Notes: generated by a model from the letters alone, not told the origin. A stretch of DNA of 54,258 nucleotides from Azorhizobium oxalatiphilum (GCF_014635325.1 NZ_BMCT01000015.1:1-54258); one strand, 5' to 3'; shown: positions 45,433-54,045, counted from the first letter of the stretch. A program made the numbers and translations.

Positions 45433-47529
45433 ATGACAGCCCGAAAAAGCAGCGGCACCGCCAAATCGGTGGCCAAGACAGGCCAGGGAGGCGAACTTCA
45501 CCAGTCAGCCTCGGCACCCGAGAGCCGCCTCACGACCAACCATGGGGTTCCCGTCAGCGACAACCAGAATTCGCTGAAGGCGGGGAGGCGTGGTCCGACG
45601 CTGCTCGAAGATTTCGTCCTTCGGGAGAAGATCCAGCATTTCGATCATGAGCGCATCCCGGAACGGATCGTGCACGCCCGCGGATCGGCCGCGCATGGCT
45701 TTTTTGAGCTGACGGACACGCTCGCTGAGTTCAGCCGTGCCCGCATCCTGACCGAAGTGGGTGTGAAGACGGAGGTGTTCACTCGCTTTTCTACGGTCGC
45801 GGGTGGCGCGGGTTCCGTCGATACGCCGCGGGACGTGCGCGGTTTTGCCGTCAAGTTCTACACCCGCGAGGGCAATTGGGATCTGGTCGGCAATAATATC
45901 CCTGTCTTCTTCATTCAGGATGCGATCAAATTTCCCGACCTGATCCATGCCGTGAAGATGGAAGCCGATCGCGGCTATCCGCAGGCCGCAAGCGCCCATG
46001 ACACCTTCTGGGACTTCATCGGCCTGATGCCGGAAGCGACCCACATGATCATGTGGGCCATGTCCGACCGTGGCATTCCCCGTTCCCTGCGGATGATCGA
46101 AGGCTTCGGCGTCAATACGTTCCGCCTTTTGAACGACAAGGATGAGCCGACGTTCGTCAAATTCCATTGGCGGCCGAAGCTTGGTACGCAGTCTACCTGC
46201 TGGGACGAGGCGGTGAAGATCGCAGGCGCAGATCCGGACTATCACCGGCGTGACCTGCACGAAGCCATAGCTGCGGGTGATTTCCCGGAATGGGAGTTCG
46301 GTGTGCAGCTGATCAGCCAGGACGAAGCGGACGCACTGCCCTTCGACATTCTCGACGCGACGAAGCTGATCCCGGAGGAGATGGTGCCCATCCGGATCAT
46401 CGGCCGCATGGTGCTTAACCGGAACCCGGACAATTTTTTCGCCGAGACGGAGCAGGCTGCCTTTCTGCCCACCAACATGCCTCCGGGCATCGACGTGTCC
46501 GAGGATCCGCTGCTGCAGGGCCGCCTGTTCTCTTATCAGGACACCCAGCTCTCCCGTCTCGGGACGGTCAATTTCCATCAGATCCCAATCAACCGCGCCA
46601 AAGGCTGTCCCTTCCAGAATCTCCAGCGCGACGGCCAGATGCAGACACAGGTCTTCGCGGGGCGCGCCAATTACGAGCCCAACAGCCTCGCCGAGGCCGG
46701 CGAGGTCGGCGGGCCGCGTGAGGACCCTGCCGGTGGCTTCCGCAGTGTTGCCCTGCCCATGCAGGAGACGAAGGTCCGCCTTCGCGCGGACAGCTTCGCC
46801 GACCATTTCAGTCAGGCCCGGTTGTTCTATCGCTCCCAGACCGCCATCGAGCAGGCACATCTGGCGAGCGCCATCGTGTTCGAGCTGTCGAAGGTCACGC
46901 TCGAGCATGTGCGCGATCGCGTGCTGGCCAATCTGGGCAATGTCGATGCAGACTTGGCGCAACGTGTCGCCGACGGCTTGAACGTCGCGCTACCGAAGCC
47001 GTCGACACCTGCGGTGAAGCCCAGGGACATGGAGGTCTCGCAGGCGCTTCGCATCGTTGGAAAATATCCGGAGACCCTGGTGGGCCGAGCAGTCGGCATT
47101 CTCGTTTCCGACGGCGCGGACGGTGTTCTGGTCGATGCTGTGCGGGCAGCTGTCGAAGCCGAAGGGGCGGTCGTGAAGATCGTTGCCCCGAAGATCGGCG
47201 GCGTCACATTGAAGAATGGCAAGCGCCTCAAGGCGGACGGACAGCTCGCTGGCACGCCCTCGGTCATCTTCGATGCGGTCGCGCTGGTTTTGTCAAAGGA
47301 TGGCTGTACTTCGCTGCTGACGGAGGGCGCCGCTATCGACTTTGCCAGGGATGCTTTCGGTCACCTCAAAGCCATCGGGTTCAGCGCGGAGGCAAAGCCT
47401 CTGTTGGACAAGGCCGGCGTAGAGCCGGATGCCGGCATCGTCGAACTCGACAAGGATGCCGATACGTTCATCGCGGTCGCGCGGACGCGTCAATGGGATC
47501 GCGAACGTAAGGTGCGCATGTTGGCCTGA
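45433..47529 (+). CDS. katE: Large-subunit monofunctional catalase HPII
   Basis: A 698-residue clade-2 catalase that dismutates hydrogen peroxide. The distal His is H81 in [11 protein letters not shown], the distal Asn is in [11 protein letters not shown], and the proximal haem Tyr is in [14 protein letters not shown]. The C-terminal extension (about 550-698) has the flavodoxin/DJ-1-like fold region typical of HPII enzymes ([21 protein letters not shown]). AAAGGA precedes the ATG. A perfect EcfG-type promoter is upstream and a terminator follows, so it is monocistronic. It is the first gene of a stress-related cluster. Confidence 0.97.
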   Translation: MTARKSSGTAKSVAKTGQGGELHQSASAPESRLTTNHGVPVSDNQNSLKAGRRGPTLLEDFVLREKIQHFDHERIPERIVHARGSAAHGFFELTDTLAEFSRARILTEVGVKTEVFTRFSTVAGGAGSVDTPRDVRGFAVKFYTREGNWDLVGNNIPVFFIQDAIKFPDLIHAVKMEADRGYPQAASAHDTFWDFIGLMPEATHMIMWAMSDRGIPRSLRMIEGFGVNTFRLLNDKDEPTFVKFHWRPKLGTQSTCWDEAVKIAGADPDYHRRDLHEAIAAGDFPEWEFGVQLISQDEADALPFDILDATKLIPEEMVPIRIIGRMVLNRNPDNFFAETEQAAFLPTNMPPGIDVSEDPLLQGRLFSYQDTQLSRLGTVNFHQIPINRAKGCPFQNLQRDGQMQTQVFAGRANYEPNSLAEAGEVGGPREDPAGGFRSVALPMQETKVRLRADSFADHFSQARLFYRSQTAIEQAHLASAIVFELSKVTLEHVRDRVLANLGNVDADLAQRVADGLNVALPKPSTPAVKPRDMEVSQALRIVGKYPETLVGRAVGILVSDGADGVLVDAVRAAVEAEGAVVKIVAPKIGGVTLKNGKRLKADGQLAGTPSVIFDAVALVLSKDGCTSLLTEGAAIDFARDAFGHLKAIGFSAEAKPLLDKAGVEPDAGIVELDKDADTFIAVARTRQWDRERKVRMLA

Positions 47530-47563
47530 AATTTTGATTGGTCGAAACTCGGCATTTGGCTAC

Positions 47564-47593
47564 GCGGCGCGAGCTCCCGCCGCCCGCCTTTTT
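47564..47593 (+). terminator. Intrinsic terminator after katE
   Basis: GCGGCG, loop CGAGCTCC, CGCCGC, then CCGCC and TTTTT, 34 bases after the stop codon. Confidence 0.7.
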
Positions 47594-47944
47594 GCTTAGT
47601 CAGATTGCATCCGACGCTCCGTACCGCCGGGCTGGTCGGGAATTCTTTATATTATCCGAGAAAGAGGTCGTTCAGTGTATTCTCCTTGGTCATATGGCCA
47701 TATTGCGATATTAGCTTGATGCATGGACGAAATCGGTACAATTAAAATCAGATCCGACTCACTGGGTATACTTTAGTATTTCTCAAATTTCGATAAATAA
47801 AATTATACATATATTCCGGATGGAGAGGTGTGTTTGTTGGTAATATTTAGTGATCCGCTTCGGGGATGCCTAACTTTGGAGGCGCCTCGCGCTGGAATAG
47901 CAAGCGCACTGATGCATAAACTGTGGCTCCCTCGTTCTGAAGCG
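47594..47944. other. AT-rich intergenic island
   Basis: No gene is supported. The stretch from about 47640 to 47850 is strikingly A+T-rich compared with its neighbours, with runs such as 'gataaataaaattatacata' and a palindromic 'catatggccatat'. It may be a binding region for a nucleoid-type or MucR-like protein, or foreign DNA. Confidence 0.4.
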
Positions 47945-47970
47945 CGAACACATTGGCTGTCGTGGGCGTT
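47945..47970 (+). promoter_or_regulatory. Near-consensus EcfG-type promoter of the SDR gene
   Basis: CGAAC, 17 bases, CGTT: one mismatch in the -35 box, with correct spacing, ending 24 bases before the start codon. Confidence 0.5.
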
Positions 47971-47993
47971 AATCCTGAAGAAGGAGACTTCCC

Positions 47994-48845
47994 ATGAGCG
48001 ACACCATCGGCATGATTCACGAGGATGGCCTGCCGGGTCACGAGACGACGCTGAAGCCCAAGCCTGCATGGCAGCCGCGCTTCCGCGGTTCGGATCGGCT
48101 CAAAGGCAAGGTTGCCATCATCACCGGCGCCGACAGCGGAATAGGACGGGCGGTGGCCGCCCTCTATGCCCGCGAGGGCGCCGATATCGCCATCGTCTAT
48201 CTGCTGGAGGATGACGATGCGGCCGAGACCAGACGCATCGTCGAGGCCGAGGGACGCAAGGCCATCACCCTGAAGGCGGATGTGGGCGATAAACAGATGT
48301 GTGAGAGGGCGGTCGCGGAGACGCTGAAGGCCTTCGGTCGGATCGACATCGTCGTCAACAATGCCGGCGAGCAGCACCCCGATCAGGACATCACCGATAT
48401 CAGCGAGCAGCAACTGCGCCGCACCTTCCAGACCAACATCTTCGGGATGTTCTTTATGGTGCAGGCGGCTCGCCCCCATCTCAAGGCCGGAGCGGCCATC
48501 GTGAACTGCACCTCCGTCACCATGTATCAGGGGTCGAAGGAGCTCCTCGACTACAGCTCGACCAAGGGCGCTATCACCGCCTTCACCCGCTCGCTGTCCG
48601 AGAACCTCATCAGCGAGGGCATTCGCGTCAACGCCGTTGCACCGGGCCCGATCTGGACGCCGCTGAACCCTTGCGGCGGCGCGAGTGCGGAAAAGCTCGA
48701 GCATTTCGGCGAGTCCACGCCCATCGGACGGCCGGGGCAGCCCAATGAGGTGGCGCCGGCCTTCCTGTTCCTCGCCTGCGAGGACGCCAGCTACATGTCG
48801 GGACAGGTGCTGCATCCCAATGGCGGCGTGGTCGTCAACGGCTGA
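47994..48845 (+). CDS. SDR-family oxidoreductase, stress-associated (YghA/YdaD type)
   Basis: A 283-residue short-chain dehydrogenase with the roughly 35-residue N-terminal extension (KPKPAWQPRFRGSDRLKGK) typical of the YghA/YdaD group. NAD(P) loop TGADSGIG (44-51), NNAGEQ (132-137), catalytic S174, Y187 and K191 (YSSTK), and the C-terminal GQVLHPNGG. AAGGAGA precedes the ATG. The natural substrate is not known; relatives belong to general stress regulons. It is followed by the HVA1-family gene with a 13-base gap, so both are probably one transcript. Confidence 0.93.
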   Translation: MSDTIGMIHEDGLPGHETTLKPKPAWQPRFRGSDRLKGKVAIITGADSGIGRAVAALYAREGADIAIVYLLEDDDAAETRRIVEAEGRKAITLKADVGDKQMCERAVAETLKAFGRIDIVVNNAGEQHPDQDITDISEQQLRRTFQTNIFGMFFMVQAARPHLKAGAAIVNCTSVTMYQGSKELLDYSSTKGAITAFTRSLSENLISEGIRVNAVAPGPIWTPLNPCGGASAEKLEHFGESTPIGRPGQPNEVAPAFLFLACEDASYMSGQVLHPNGGVVVNG

Positions 48846-48858
48846 CCGGAAGTGTGCC

Positions 48859-49065
48859 ATGACCAAAACACTGAAACGAGGCGACACGGTCTCCTGGAAC
48901 AGCCATGGAGGTGAAGCCACCGGTAAGGTCGTGAAGACGTTGACCGCGTCCACCGCCATCAAGGGCCATAAGGTTGCTGCCTCCGCGACCCATCCCGAAT
49001 ATCTCGTCGAGACCAATGAAGGGAAGCGGGCGGCTCACAAAGCGGGTGCCTTGAGGAAGATTTGA
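48859..49065 (+). CDS. HVA1-family small protein (DUF2945, Tudor-like)
   Basis: A 68-residue protein with the family pattern KRGDTVSWNSHGGEATGKVVK followed by HPEYLVETNEGKRAAHK and AGALRKI (first motif shown in pieces: GDTVSWNSHGG, TGKVVK). Members are small Tudor-like proteins of unknown function found near stress genes in rhizobia. GGAAG lies close upstream. It is just downstream of the SDR gene in the same direction. Confidence 0.88.
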   Translation: MTKTLKRGDTVSWNSHGGEATGKVVKTLTASTAIKGHKVAASATHPEYLVETNEGKRAAHKAGALRKI

Positions 49066-49806
49066 TGCCGTCGATCCCTCGCCGGAAAATCTCTTTCGTC
49101 GGCCGGATCGAGACGGCGGCGATGCGCCGCTCCGTTACTTGTCCCCAGCCCGTGTGCGCTGTCCCGCGTGGCCTCCGAATACGGGCGCCACATCCATCCC
49201 TGCAAGGCCTGCTTTTCCACCGCGCCGGCGCTCTGCCACTGGCCGTGCTCCTGCTATCCCAACTATTCGCTCGGCCAGGCGCACGACTGGATGAACGAGA
49301 TCTACCCGCTTTGGGCTGAGGCACACGGTGTGATGATCATCACACCGGTGAACTGGTATCAGGTCTCTTCGCCCCTGAAGCTGATGATGGATCGCCTCGT
49401 GTGTGCGGATGGCGGAAATCCGGACCCCACCCGGACGCACGGCAAGGATGCCGGCCGTGCAAAGGAAATCGAGCTGAAGGGATGGGATTATCCCCGCCAT
49501 CTGGCCGGCCGGGCGTTCTCAGTCATCGTGCATGGTGGCGCCGAAGGTGCCGAGAATGTAAGGCGTTCATTGTCCGACTGGCTGCGCGCCATGGGGCTGG
49601 TGTCGGCGGGGCCGGGAGCCGAGATCGATCGTTACATCGGCTACTGGAGGCCTTACGCGGGCAACCATGAGGAGTTTGATGCCGACACGGCCATCCAGAC
49701 GGAGGTCGTGAACGCTGCGCACACCCTTGCCGAAGCTGTTGCTGCGCAGCGATGCGGCAAGCTCGCGACATCGGGCGCGCACCTGAGAGCGCCCCGCGAC
49801 AAGTGA
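49066..49806 (+). pseudogene. Broken flavodoxin-family / NADPH-dependent FMN reductase gene
   Basis: From a GTG at 49168, 212 codons encode the C-terminal two thirds of a flavodoxin-like protein (IHPCKACFSTAPALCHWPCSC, VMIITPVNWYQVSSPLK, GWDYPRHLAGRAF in pieces). The preceding frame at 49064-49165 reads DPSPENLFRRPDRDGGD and PLRYLSPARVR, which looks like the missing upstream part in another frame. A one-base shift near 49160 therefore separates them. The FMN-phosphate loop expected at the N-terminus is absent and the remnant abuts the HVA1 stop codon, as if a deletion had fused them. The 212-codon frame might still be translated but should lack cofactor binding. Confidence 0.65.
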
Positions 49807-49850
49807 CATGGTGGGTGCCGCCGGGTTGTCCGACCTAAGTGTCTTCGTAA

Positions 49851-49875
49851 GGAACCGGGCGGCCGACGATCCATT
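49851..49875 (+). promoter_or_regulatory. Near-consensus EcfG-type promoter of the DUF2934 gene
   Basis: GGAAC, 16 bases, CATT: one mismatch in the -10 box, ending 34 bases before the start codon. Confidence 0.45.
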
Positions 49876-49908
49876 CTATCTGAGCGATACGCGCGAAGGA
49901 GAAGCGGG

Positions 49909-50172
49909 ATGGATATCGAAGATCGGATCCGCGAGCGTGCCCATCAGATCTGGTTGAGCGAGGGGCAGCCGCAGGGGCGGGCGCAGGCCAATTGGGACAT
50001 GGCGAAGGAGATCATCGCCCAGGAGGACGGCTATCTGGCGACGACCAGGCCGGTTTCCGAAGACACCGTTGACGCGGAGCCCGCGTCCTTGCAGGACAAT
50101 CTCGGAGAGTTCCCCACCCTGACGGATCAGGGCGAGGGATCTCCGCCTGCGCCGCCGCAGACGAAGAAATGA
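49909..50172 (+). CDS. DUF2934 family protein (87 aa)
   Basis: The N-terminal half carries the family signature RIRERAHQIWLSEGQPQGRA followed by NWDMAKEII. The C-terminal half is Pro/Asp/Glu-rich and probably disordered. The function of DUF2934 is not known; it is common in rhizobia beside stress genes. GAAGGAGAAG precedes the ATG. It is a single-gene unit. Confidence 0.88.
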   Translation: MDIEDRIRERAHQIWLSEGQPQGRAQANWDMAKEIIAQEDGYLATTRPVSEDTVDAEPASLQDNLGEFPTLTDQGEGSPPAPPQTKK

Positions 50173-50588
50173 GACGGACGGCGGGATGCCCTTCGCTCCA
50201 CCCGCACGGGAGGCAATGGGCAATGTGGTCTACTCAGTGACGCACCGGGGCATTCGCGTTGCCGCCGTGGGCGGTTCGAACTTCATCGGCATCAGTCTTG
50301 GAAGCGGCAAGAGGGCCTGTCCGCGCGCAGGGACTCGCTCGGCATGTTGATTTCCATGGCTGATTGGCCATATGGATTTCATGACAACGAAATGAGAATG
50401 ATCCCGGTTTGCGTCGGTGCACGGCCTCTCGCGCTGAGGGGGGCTAGCTTGACAATGGTAGCTCACTAACCCGTCCAAGGAGACGCGGCCAGCACGACGA
50501 CGGCGCGCGCTCTCCTCGGAGGGCTTCTCAGGCTTCGCGGCTGAAGGGGGAAGGTGTCATCGACCGCCAGCAGCGCCAGGCGGCGAGG
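50173..50588. other. Intergenic region between convergent genes
   Basis: No gene is supported. A lone TTGACA is at 50449-50454 but no -10 box follows at the right distance. I did not identify a terminator with a T-run for either neighbouring gene. Confidence 0.3.
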
Positions 50589-51152
50589 CTAGGCCGCTTT
50601 CCGCCGATCGTGCTTCCCCTCCCGGATCTCCTCGATGATCTTCGCGACGAACGCGGGCAGATCCTGGGGCGAGCGGCTGGTAATGATGCCTGCATCGGTC
50701 ACCACTTCCTTGTCCACCCACGTGCCGCCGGCGTTCTCCAGGTCCTTGCGGATGGAGTTGAACGAGGTGACGTTCCGGCCGCGTACCGCATCGGCTTCCA
50801 CCAGGAGCCACGGACCGTGGCATATGGCGGCAACCGTTTTGCCCGAACTCAGAAAGGCACGGACCAGCTCCATGGTTTGTTTGTCGGCACGCAGGATGTC
50901 GGGATTGATCTGGCCGCCCGGCAGCACCAAAGCGTCGAAATCGTCCATACGGGCATCTGCGATCTTCATATCGGCGGGAACAGCGCGTCCCCAATCCTTC
51001 TGATCCCAGCCGCGAATGTCTTTCCCATCCAACGAGGCGACCTTCACGTTGGCGCCCGCTTTGCGGAGCTCATCACGCGGCACTTCCAGCTCGGACTGCT
51101 CGAACCCGTTGGTAGCGACGATGAGGATGCGGGATTTCTGGATGTCGGTCAT
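50589..51152 (-). CDS. PfpI/DJ-1 superfamily protein (YhbO/YraA-type)
   Basis: A 187-residue type-1 glutamine-amidotransferase-like protein. The nucleophile is C111 with H112 in the elbow AAICHGPWLL, E18 lies in NGFEQSEL, and ALVLPGGQ is at 74-81. Members act as stress-induced deglycases, chaperones or proteases; which activity applies here cannot be told. A near-consensus EcfG-type promoter lies 38 bases upstream. It is monocistronic. Confidence 0.93.
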   Translation of the reverse strand: MTDIQKSRILIVATNGFEQSELEVPRDELRKAGANVKVASLDGKDIRGWDQKDWGRAVPADMKIADARMDDFDALVLPGGQINPDILRADKQTMELVRAFLSSGKTVAAICHGPWLLVEADAVRGRNVTSFNSIRKDLENAGGTWVDKEVVTDAGIITSRSPQDLPAFVAKIIEEIREGKHDRRKAA

Positions 51153-51189
51153 TGCTGGTTCTCACTGTGTTTCCAGCCCCTCCAATCCG

Positions 51190-51214
51190 AACTCTCTCTT
51201 TCCACGAGTGTTCC
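51190..51214 (-). promoter_or_regulatory. Near-consensus EcfG-type promoter of the PfpI gene
   Basis: On the minus strand GGAAC, 16 bases, AGTT: one mismatch in the -10 box, ending 38 bases before the start codon. Confidence 0.45.
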
Positions 51215-51458
51215 CACCCAGTCAGAGCCCGCGGAGTTGGATTGCATCCCGCCGCCATCTTCCGCGTGACGCCACAGAGGACGGCCCGTCCGAATGCATG
51301 TGCCCCTTTGCCTCGGCGGACTGGCCTCGCTGGGTTGAAGGCCTGCGAAGCTTACCCTCGACGGCGTAGGGTGTAGCCACTGCAAACCCGGCCGCGTTCT
51401 AGACAGGGACCGGGACCGAGCGTGCTAAGGGCTCCCATGCGCTCCAGGCAGCGGGTCA

Positions 51459-51899
51459 TCATCGGCTGATGATGATCTCGCCTTCATCGCGTCCGTCCCA
51501 GTAGTGAATACGCGACGCGCTGACCCTGATGAGAACCACCCGTGGAGTGTCCGGTCCCTGCTCGAACCAGTAGTCCAAATCGCTTCTCCAGTGCGCTGCG
51601 AATTGCGCGCTGTCCCGGATGAGTTCGGCCGTGCCTTCGATCGAAAGGAAGAGGGGTGGCTTGCCGAAGAAGCCCTTCGAGCCGGTCATTGTCAGCGAGA
51701 CTTTTGGATCGCTCTCGATGTCGGCGACCGTACGATAGCTCTCATAGGTGAAGAACCAGGAGTCTCCGTCATACTCTACGTCGCGATTGTTGCTCATCGG
51801 CCGGGAGGCGATGTCGCCGCCTTCGGTCTTTGTCGTGAACATCGCGAAATCGATATCCTTCATGCGCTCGGATAAGTCCGTCAGTGACATCCCGCTCAT
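51459..51899 (-). CDS. Pyridoxamine 5'-phosphate oxidase-like, general stress protein 26 type
   Basis: A split-barrel flavin-binding family protein of 146 residues from the ATG at 51899, which has GGGAG six bases upstream; an ATG at 51920 would add seven residues. Landmarks are DFAMFTTK, ASRPMSNNRDVEYDGDSWFF, VSLTMTGSKGFFGKPPLFLS (partial) and a C-terminal IHYWDG. Relatives bind FMN or F420 and are induced in general stress; no substrate can be assigned. The gene stands alone with a near-consensus stress promoter. Confidence 0.9.
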   Translation of the reverse strand: MSGMSLTDLSERMKDIDFAMFTTKTEGGDIASRPMSNNRDVEYDGDSWFFTYESYRTVADIESDPKVSLTMTGSKGFFGKPPLFLSIEGTAELIRDSAQFAAHWRSDLDYWFEQGPDTPRVVLIRVSASRIHYWDGRDEGEIIISR

Positions 51900-51943
51900 T
51901 CCCGACTCCCAAGCCTGCACAGGGTTGCCGCACTCATGACGCG

Positions 51944-51968
51944 AACCGACTGCGCATTGAAATGTTCC
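51944..51968 (-). promoter_or_regulatory. Near-consensus EcfG-type promoter of the PNPOx-like gene
   Basis: On the minus strand GGAAC, 16 bases, GGTT: one mismatch in the -10 box, ending 45 bases before the start codon. It lies back-to-back with the rightward site at 52012. Confidence 0.45.
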
Positions 51969-52011
51969 GTCTTTTCCGACGTTTAGGTTTGCACCGCAGC
52001 GAGGATCCTGG

Positions 52012-52037
52012 GGAACGCATGATCTTTACGTGGAGTT
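52012..52037 (+). promoter_or_regulatory. Near-consensus EcfG-type promoter of the PepSY-like gene
   Basis: GGAAC, 17 bases, AGTT: one mismatch in the -10 box, ending 58 bases before the start codon. Confidence 0.45.
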
Positions 52038-52094
52038 GCTCACGCACTTACCTCGTCGATTGAAAACGAGGAGCCGACAAGCGGAGTAACGCCC

Positions 52095-52379
52095 ATGAAG
52101 AGACTTGTCCTTACAATCGGCCTGTTGGCCGCGACGACCGTCGGTGCCCTTGCGCAGACCCCCGCGATCGCTCCCAAGGAAACCAATCCAGCCGCACCCG
52201 TGCAGGGCGCTAACAGCTTCACGGAGGCGCAGGCGAAGGAGCGGATCGAGAAGGCGGGTTACACCGACATATCGGCCCTCAAGAAGGATGATCGTGGGGT
52301 CTGGCAGGGCACCGCCACCAAGGATGGTGCCTCCAAGTCCGTATCCGTCGACTTCCAGGGCAACGTCGTCAGCAAGTGA
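52095..52379 (+). CDS. Small secreted PepSY-like protein (94 aa)
   Basis: A signal peptide (MKRLVLTIGLLAATTVGALA, cleavage before QTP) is followed by a single small domain: FTEAQAKERIEKAGYTDISA, then GVWQGTATKDG and a closing VSVDFQGNVVS. This pattern is that of short periplasmic PepSY-type proteins common in rhizobia. Role unknown; PepSY domains are proposed to modulate proteases or bind ligands at the cell surface. The glycine-zipper stress protein gene follows after 23 bases, so both are probably cotranscribed. Confidence 0.85.
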   Translation: MKRLVLTIGLLAATTVGALAQTPAIAPKETNPAAPVQGANSFTEAQAKERIEKAGYTDISALKKDDRGVWQGTATKDGASKSVSVDFQGNVVSK

Positions 52380-52402
52380 ACGCAGCCTCAGTGGAGGAAG
52401 CC

Positions 52403-53008
52403 ATGACAACGACCGTATCCGCGATGTTCGATCGCTATGACGACGCCGCAAATGCAGTGCGGGAGCTTGAAGCATCCGGTATTTCGCAAGCAGATATCAG
52501 CGTCGTGGGCAACAACGCCGACGACTACCATGCCGCTCGCCGGACCGATAAATCCGAAGCGGGAGAAGATGCGGGCATCGGCGCCGGTGTGGGGGCCGCC
52601 ATCGGCGGTGCCGGTGGTCTGCTGACGGGGCTCGGCATGATGGCCATTCCCGGGGTCGGTCCAGTGGTCGCCGCGGGGTGGCTGGTGGCGACCGCCGCCG
52701 GTGCCGCCGCTGGTGCTGTTGCGGGTGGAGCCGTAGGCGGGCTCGTTGGGGCACTGACATCGTCCGGCGTGCCTGAAGCGGACGCGAATGTCTATGCCGA
52801 GGGAGTGCGACGCGGAAGCACCATTGTCACCGCACGTGTGTCTGAAGCTGATGCACGTCGCGCACAGGAAATTCTCACGCGGTTTTCCGCCGTCGATCTG
52901 GGTTCCCGGCGGGAGGCGTATCGGGGCGAGGGGTGGACTGCCTTCGACGAGACCGCGCCCGACTATCCCCGCGATCGCATCAGGGAGACCCGTCGTCATC
53001 CGATCTGA
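52403..53008 (+). CDS. General stress protein with YflT/17M-like domain and glycine zipper
   Basis: A 201-residue protein. The ATG at 52403 (MTTTVSAMFDRYDDA) is chosen for its GGAGGAAG ribosome site. The N-terminal domain has FDRYDDAANAVRELEASGI (partial), as in YflT/17M-type proteins. The centre (about 55-115) is a Gly/Ala-rich hydrophobic stretch with GxxxG repeats (GAGVGAAIGGAGG), likely membrane-associated. The C-terminal repeat domain has YAEGVRRGSTIVTARV. It follows the PepSY-like gene and ends just before a terminator. The function is not known beyond association with stress. Confidence 0.82.
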   Translation: MTTTVSAMFDRYDDAANAVRELEASGISQADISVVGNNADDYHAARRTDKSEAGEDAGIGAGVGAAIGGAGGLLTGLGMMAIPGVGPVVAAGWLVATAAGAAAGAVAGGAVGGLVGALTSSGVPEADANVYAEGVRRGSTIVTARVSEADARRAQEILTRFSAVDLGSRREAYRGEGWTAFDETAPDYPRDRIRETRRHPI

Positions 53009-53024
53009 TAGACGGGCAACATGA

Positions 53025-53063
53025 ACAAAACCCCTCTGCCTCATTGGGAGAGGGGTTCCTTTC
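53025..53063. terminator. Bidirectional intrinsic terminator
   Basis: CCCCTCT (53031-53037), loop GCCTCATTGGG with flanks, AGAGGGG (53049-53055). On the plus strand it is followed by TTCCTTT; on the minus strand by TTTTGTT. It would stop both the rightward stress gene and the leftward ElaB-like gene. Confidence 0.8.
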
Positions 53064-53151
53064 ATCAGACCTAGCCGTCTTGAAATTCACCTCGAGACGT
53101 CACGAATGCCGAGTGCCAGAGTTAACTCAAAGCTCCTCCCGGCATCATGTT

Positions 53152-53421
53152 TCATCGGAATAGAAGGACGCCCAGAAAGGCTCCTATACCAGCCGCGATC
53201 GCGACGGACTTGATCGGCTGCTCCTGGATGCAGAGACTGATCTCATCCATGGTGTCAATGGGAAGTGCCGCAGCGTCGGAAGCGGCGCCGACTGTCGCAT
53301 CCCTTGCCGTGATCTTGAGCGTTTCCATCAGTTGCGCGAGATCCGCCTTGAGTTGTCGAATATCGCTCTTCAGGCCGGACAGCGACGCGCTGTCTGTGTT
53401 GTTTTCAATGGCGTCGTCCAT
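53152..53421 (-). CDS. ElaB/YqjD/DUF883-like membrane-anchored protein (89 aa)
   Basis: A helical N-terminal half (LKSDIRQLKADLAQLMETLK, heptad-like) is followed by IQEQPIKSVAIAAGIGAFLG and VLLFR at the extreme C-terminus, the tail-anchor typical of ElaB/YqjD proteins. In E. coli these stationary-phase proteins bind inactive ribosomes and tether them to the inner membrane. Here that function is inferred. The gene has a perfect EcfG-type promoter 34 bases upstream and a terminator downstream. Confidence 0.87.
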   Translation of the reverse strand: MDDAIENNTDSASLSGLKSDIRQLKADLAQLMETLKITARDATVGAASDAAALPIDTMDEISLCIQEQPIKSVAIAAGIGAFLGVLLFR

Positions 53422-53454
53422 TGCTCATCCCCTGTGTATGAGAAGCGTAGTATC

Positions 53455-53479
53455 AACGGCATGCATCGCTGCCCGTTCC
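53455..53479 (-). promoter_or_regulatory. EcfG-type general-stress promoter of the ElaB/YqjD-like gene
   Basis: On the minus strand GGAAC, 16 bases, CGTT: an exact consensus match, ending 34 bases before the start codon. Confidence 0.75.
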
Positions 53480-53740
53480 TTCTCCCCCAAGGGCTAGCAG
53501 CTCCCGGCGCTGCCTCCATGGATCTCCGCAGCGCGCCGAAGGAGCCGTCCATCATCAGAAGCAGGCCGGTGGTTGCCGCCTTGACGAGTAACAACCCACC
53601 TTACAGCGCTGCCGGCTTCGCATTGGAGGCTACAACTCGAAATAGAACCGGGCGGATTCACGAGATGATCAAGAGCAACAAAATGTGCGCCATGGCGACG
53701 CGGGTGATCCAGAAAGACCGATCCAATCAGGCTGCACGCG

Positions 53741-53842
53741 TCACCGCCTTATTCGACGGTCGAGCCAAAACACGAAGAGGTATAGTCCACCAATGCACGC
53801 TGCGACCACGAGGGTTAGCAGCACCACAGTTATAAAAGTCAT
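53741..53842 (-). CDS. Possible single-helix small membrane protein (33 aa)
   Basis: Reads MTFITVVLLTLVVAACIGG then LYLFVFWLDRRIRR: one hydrophobic helix with a positively charged C-terminal end, a typical layout for bacterial small membrane proteins. The ribosome site is weak (CGGATG) and no family is recognised, so it may be spurious. Confidence 0.35.
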   Translation of the reverse strand: MTFITVVLLTLVVAACIGGLYLFVFWLDRRIRR

Positions 53843-53971
53843 GGCATCCGTTGCTCACATGCAGTAGACGAGAGCGTGGCATGTGCCGCGAGATGCCAAG
53901 CCCGAGACGTCATGTCAAAGATGATGCTTTAATGATTTTGGCGCATTAACTTTTGATGCTGTCGTGCATGC

Positions 53972-53986
53972 GTTGACATCGTCAAC
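53972..53986. promoter_or_regulatory. Perfect inverted repeat in the mucR upstream region
   Basis: GTTGAC-ATC-GTCAAC, a perfect 6-3-6 palindrome 59 bases before the mucR start codon. It could be an operator for autoregulation or another regulator. Confidence 0.45.
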
Positions 53987-54045
53987 CTCTGGCCGATGCA
54001 CGGTCCTCTGGCAGACGCTCTCCGCGATTTTAAGAAGGTTTTGTC

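Larger units (their letters stand above)
53480..54045. other. Intergenic region upstream of mucR
   Basis: Apart from a possible 33-codon small membrane-protein gene at 53741-53842 (minus) nothing coding is supported. The last 150 bases are A+T-richer and contain the mucR leader with a perfect inverted repeat at 53972-53986. Confidence 0.35.

Noticed and set aside
53370-53594. Open frame of 74 codons (minus) overlapping the ElaB/YqjD-like gene
   Set aside because: It overlaps a recognised gene and its promoter in another frame, uses a TTG start and shows no domain.
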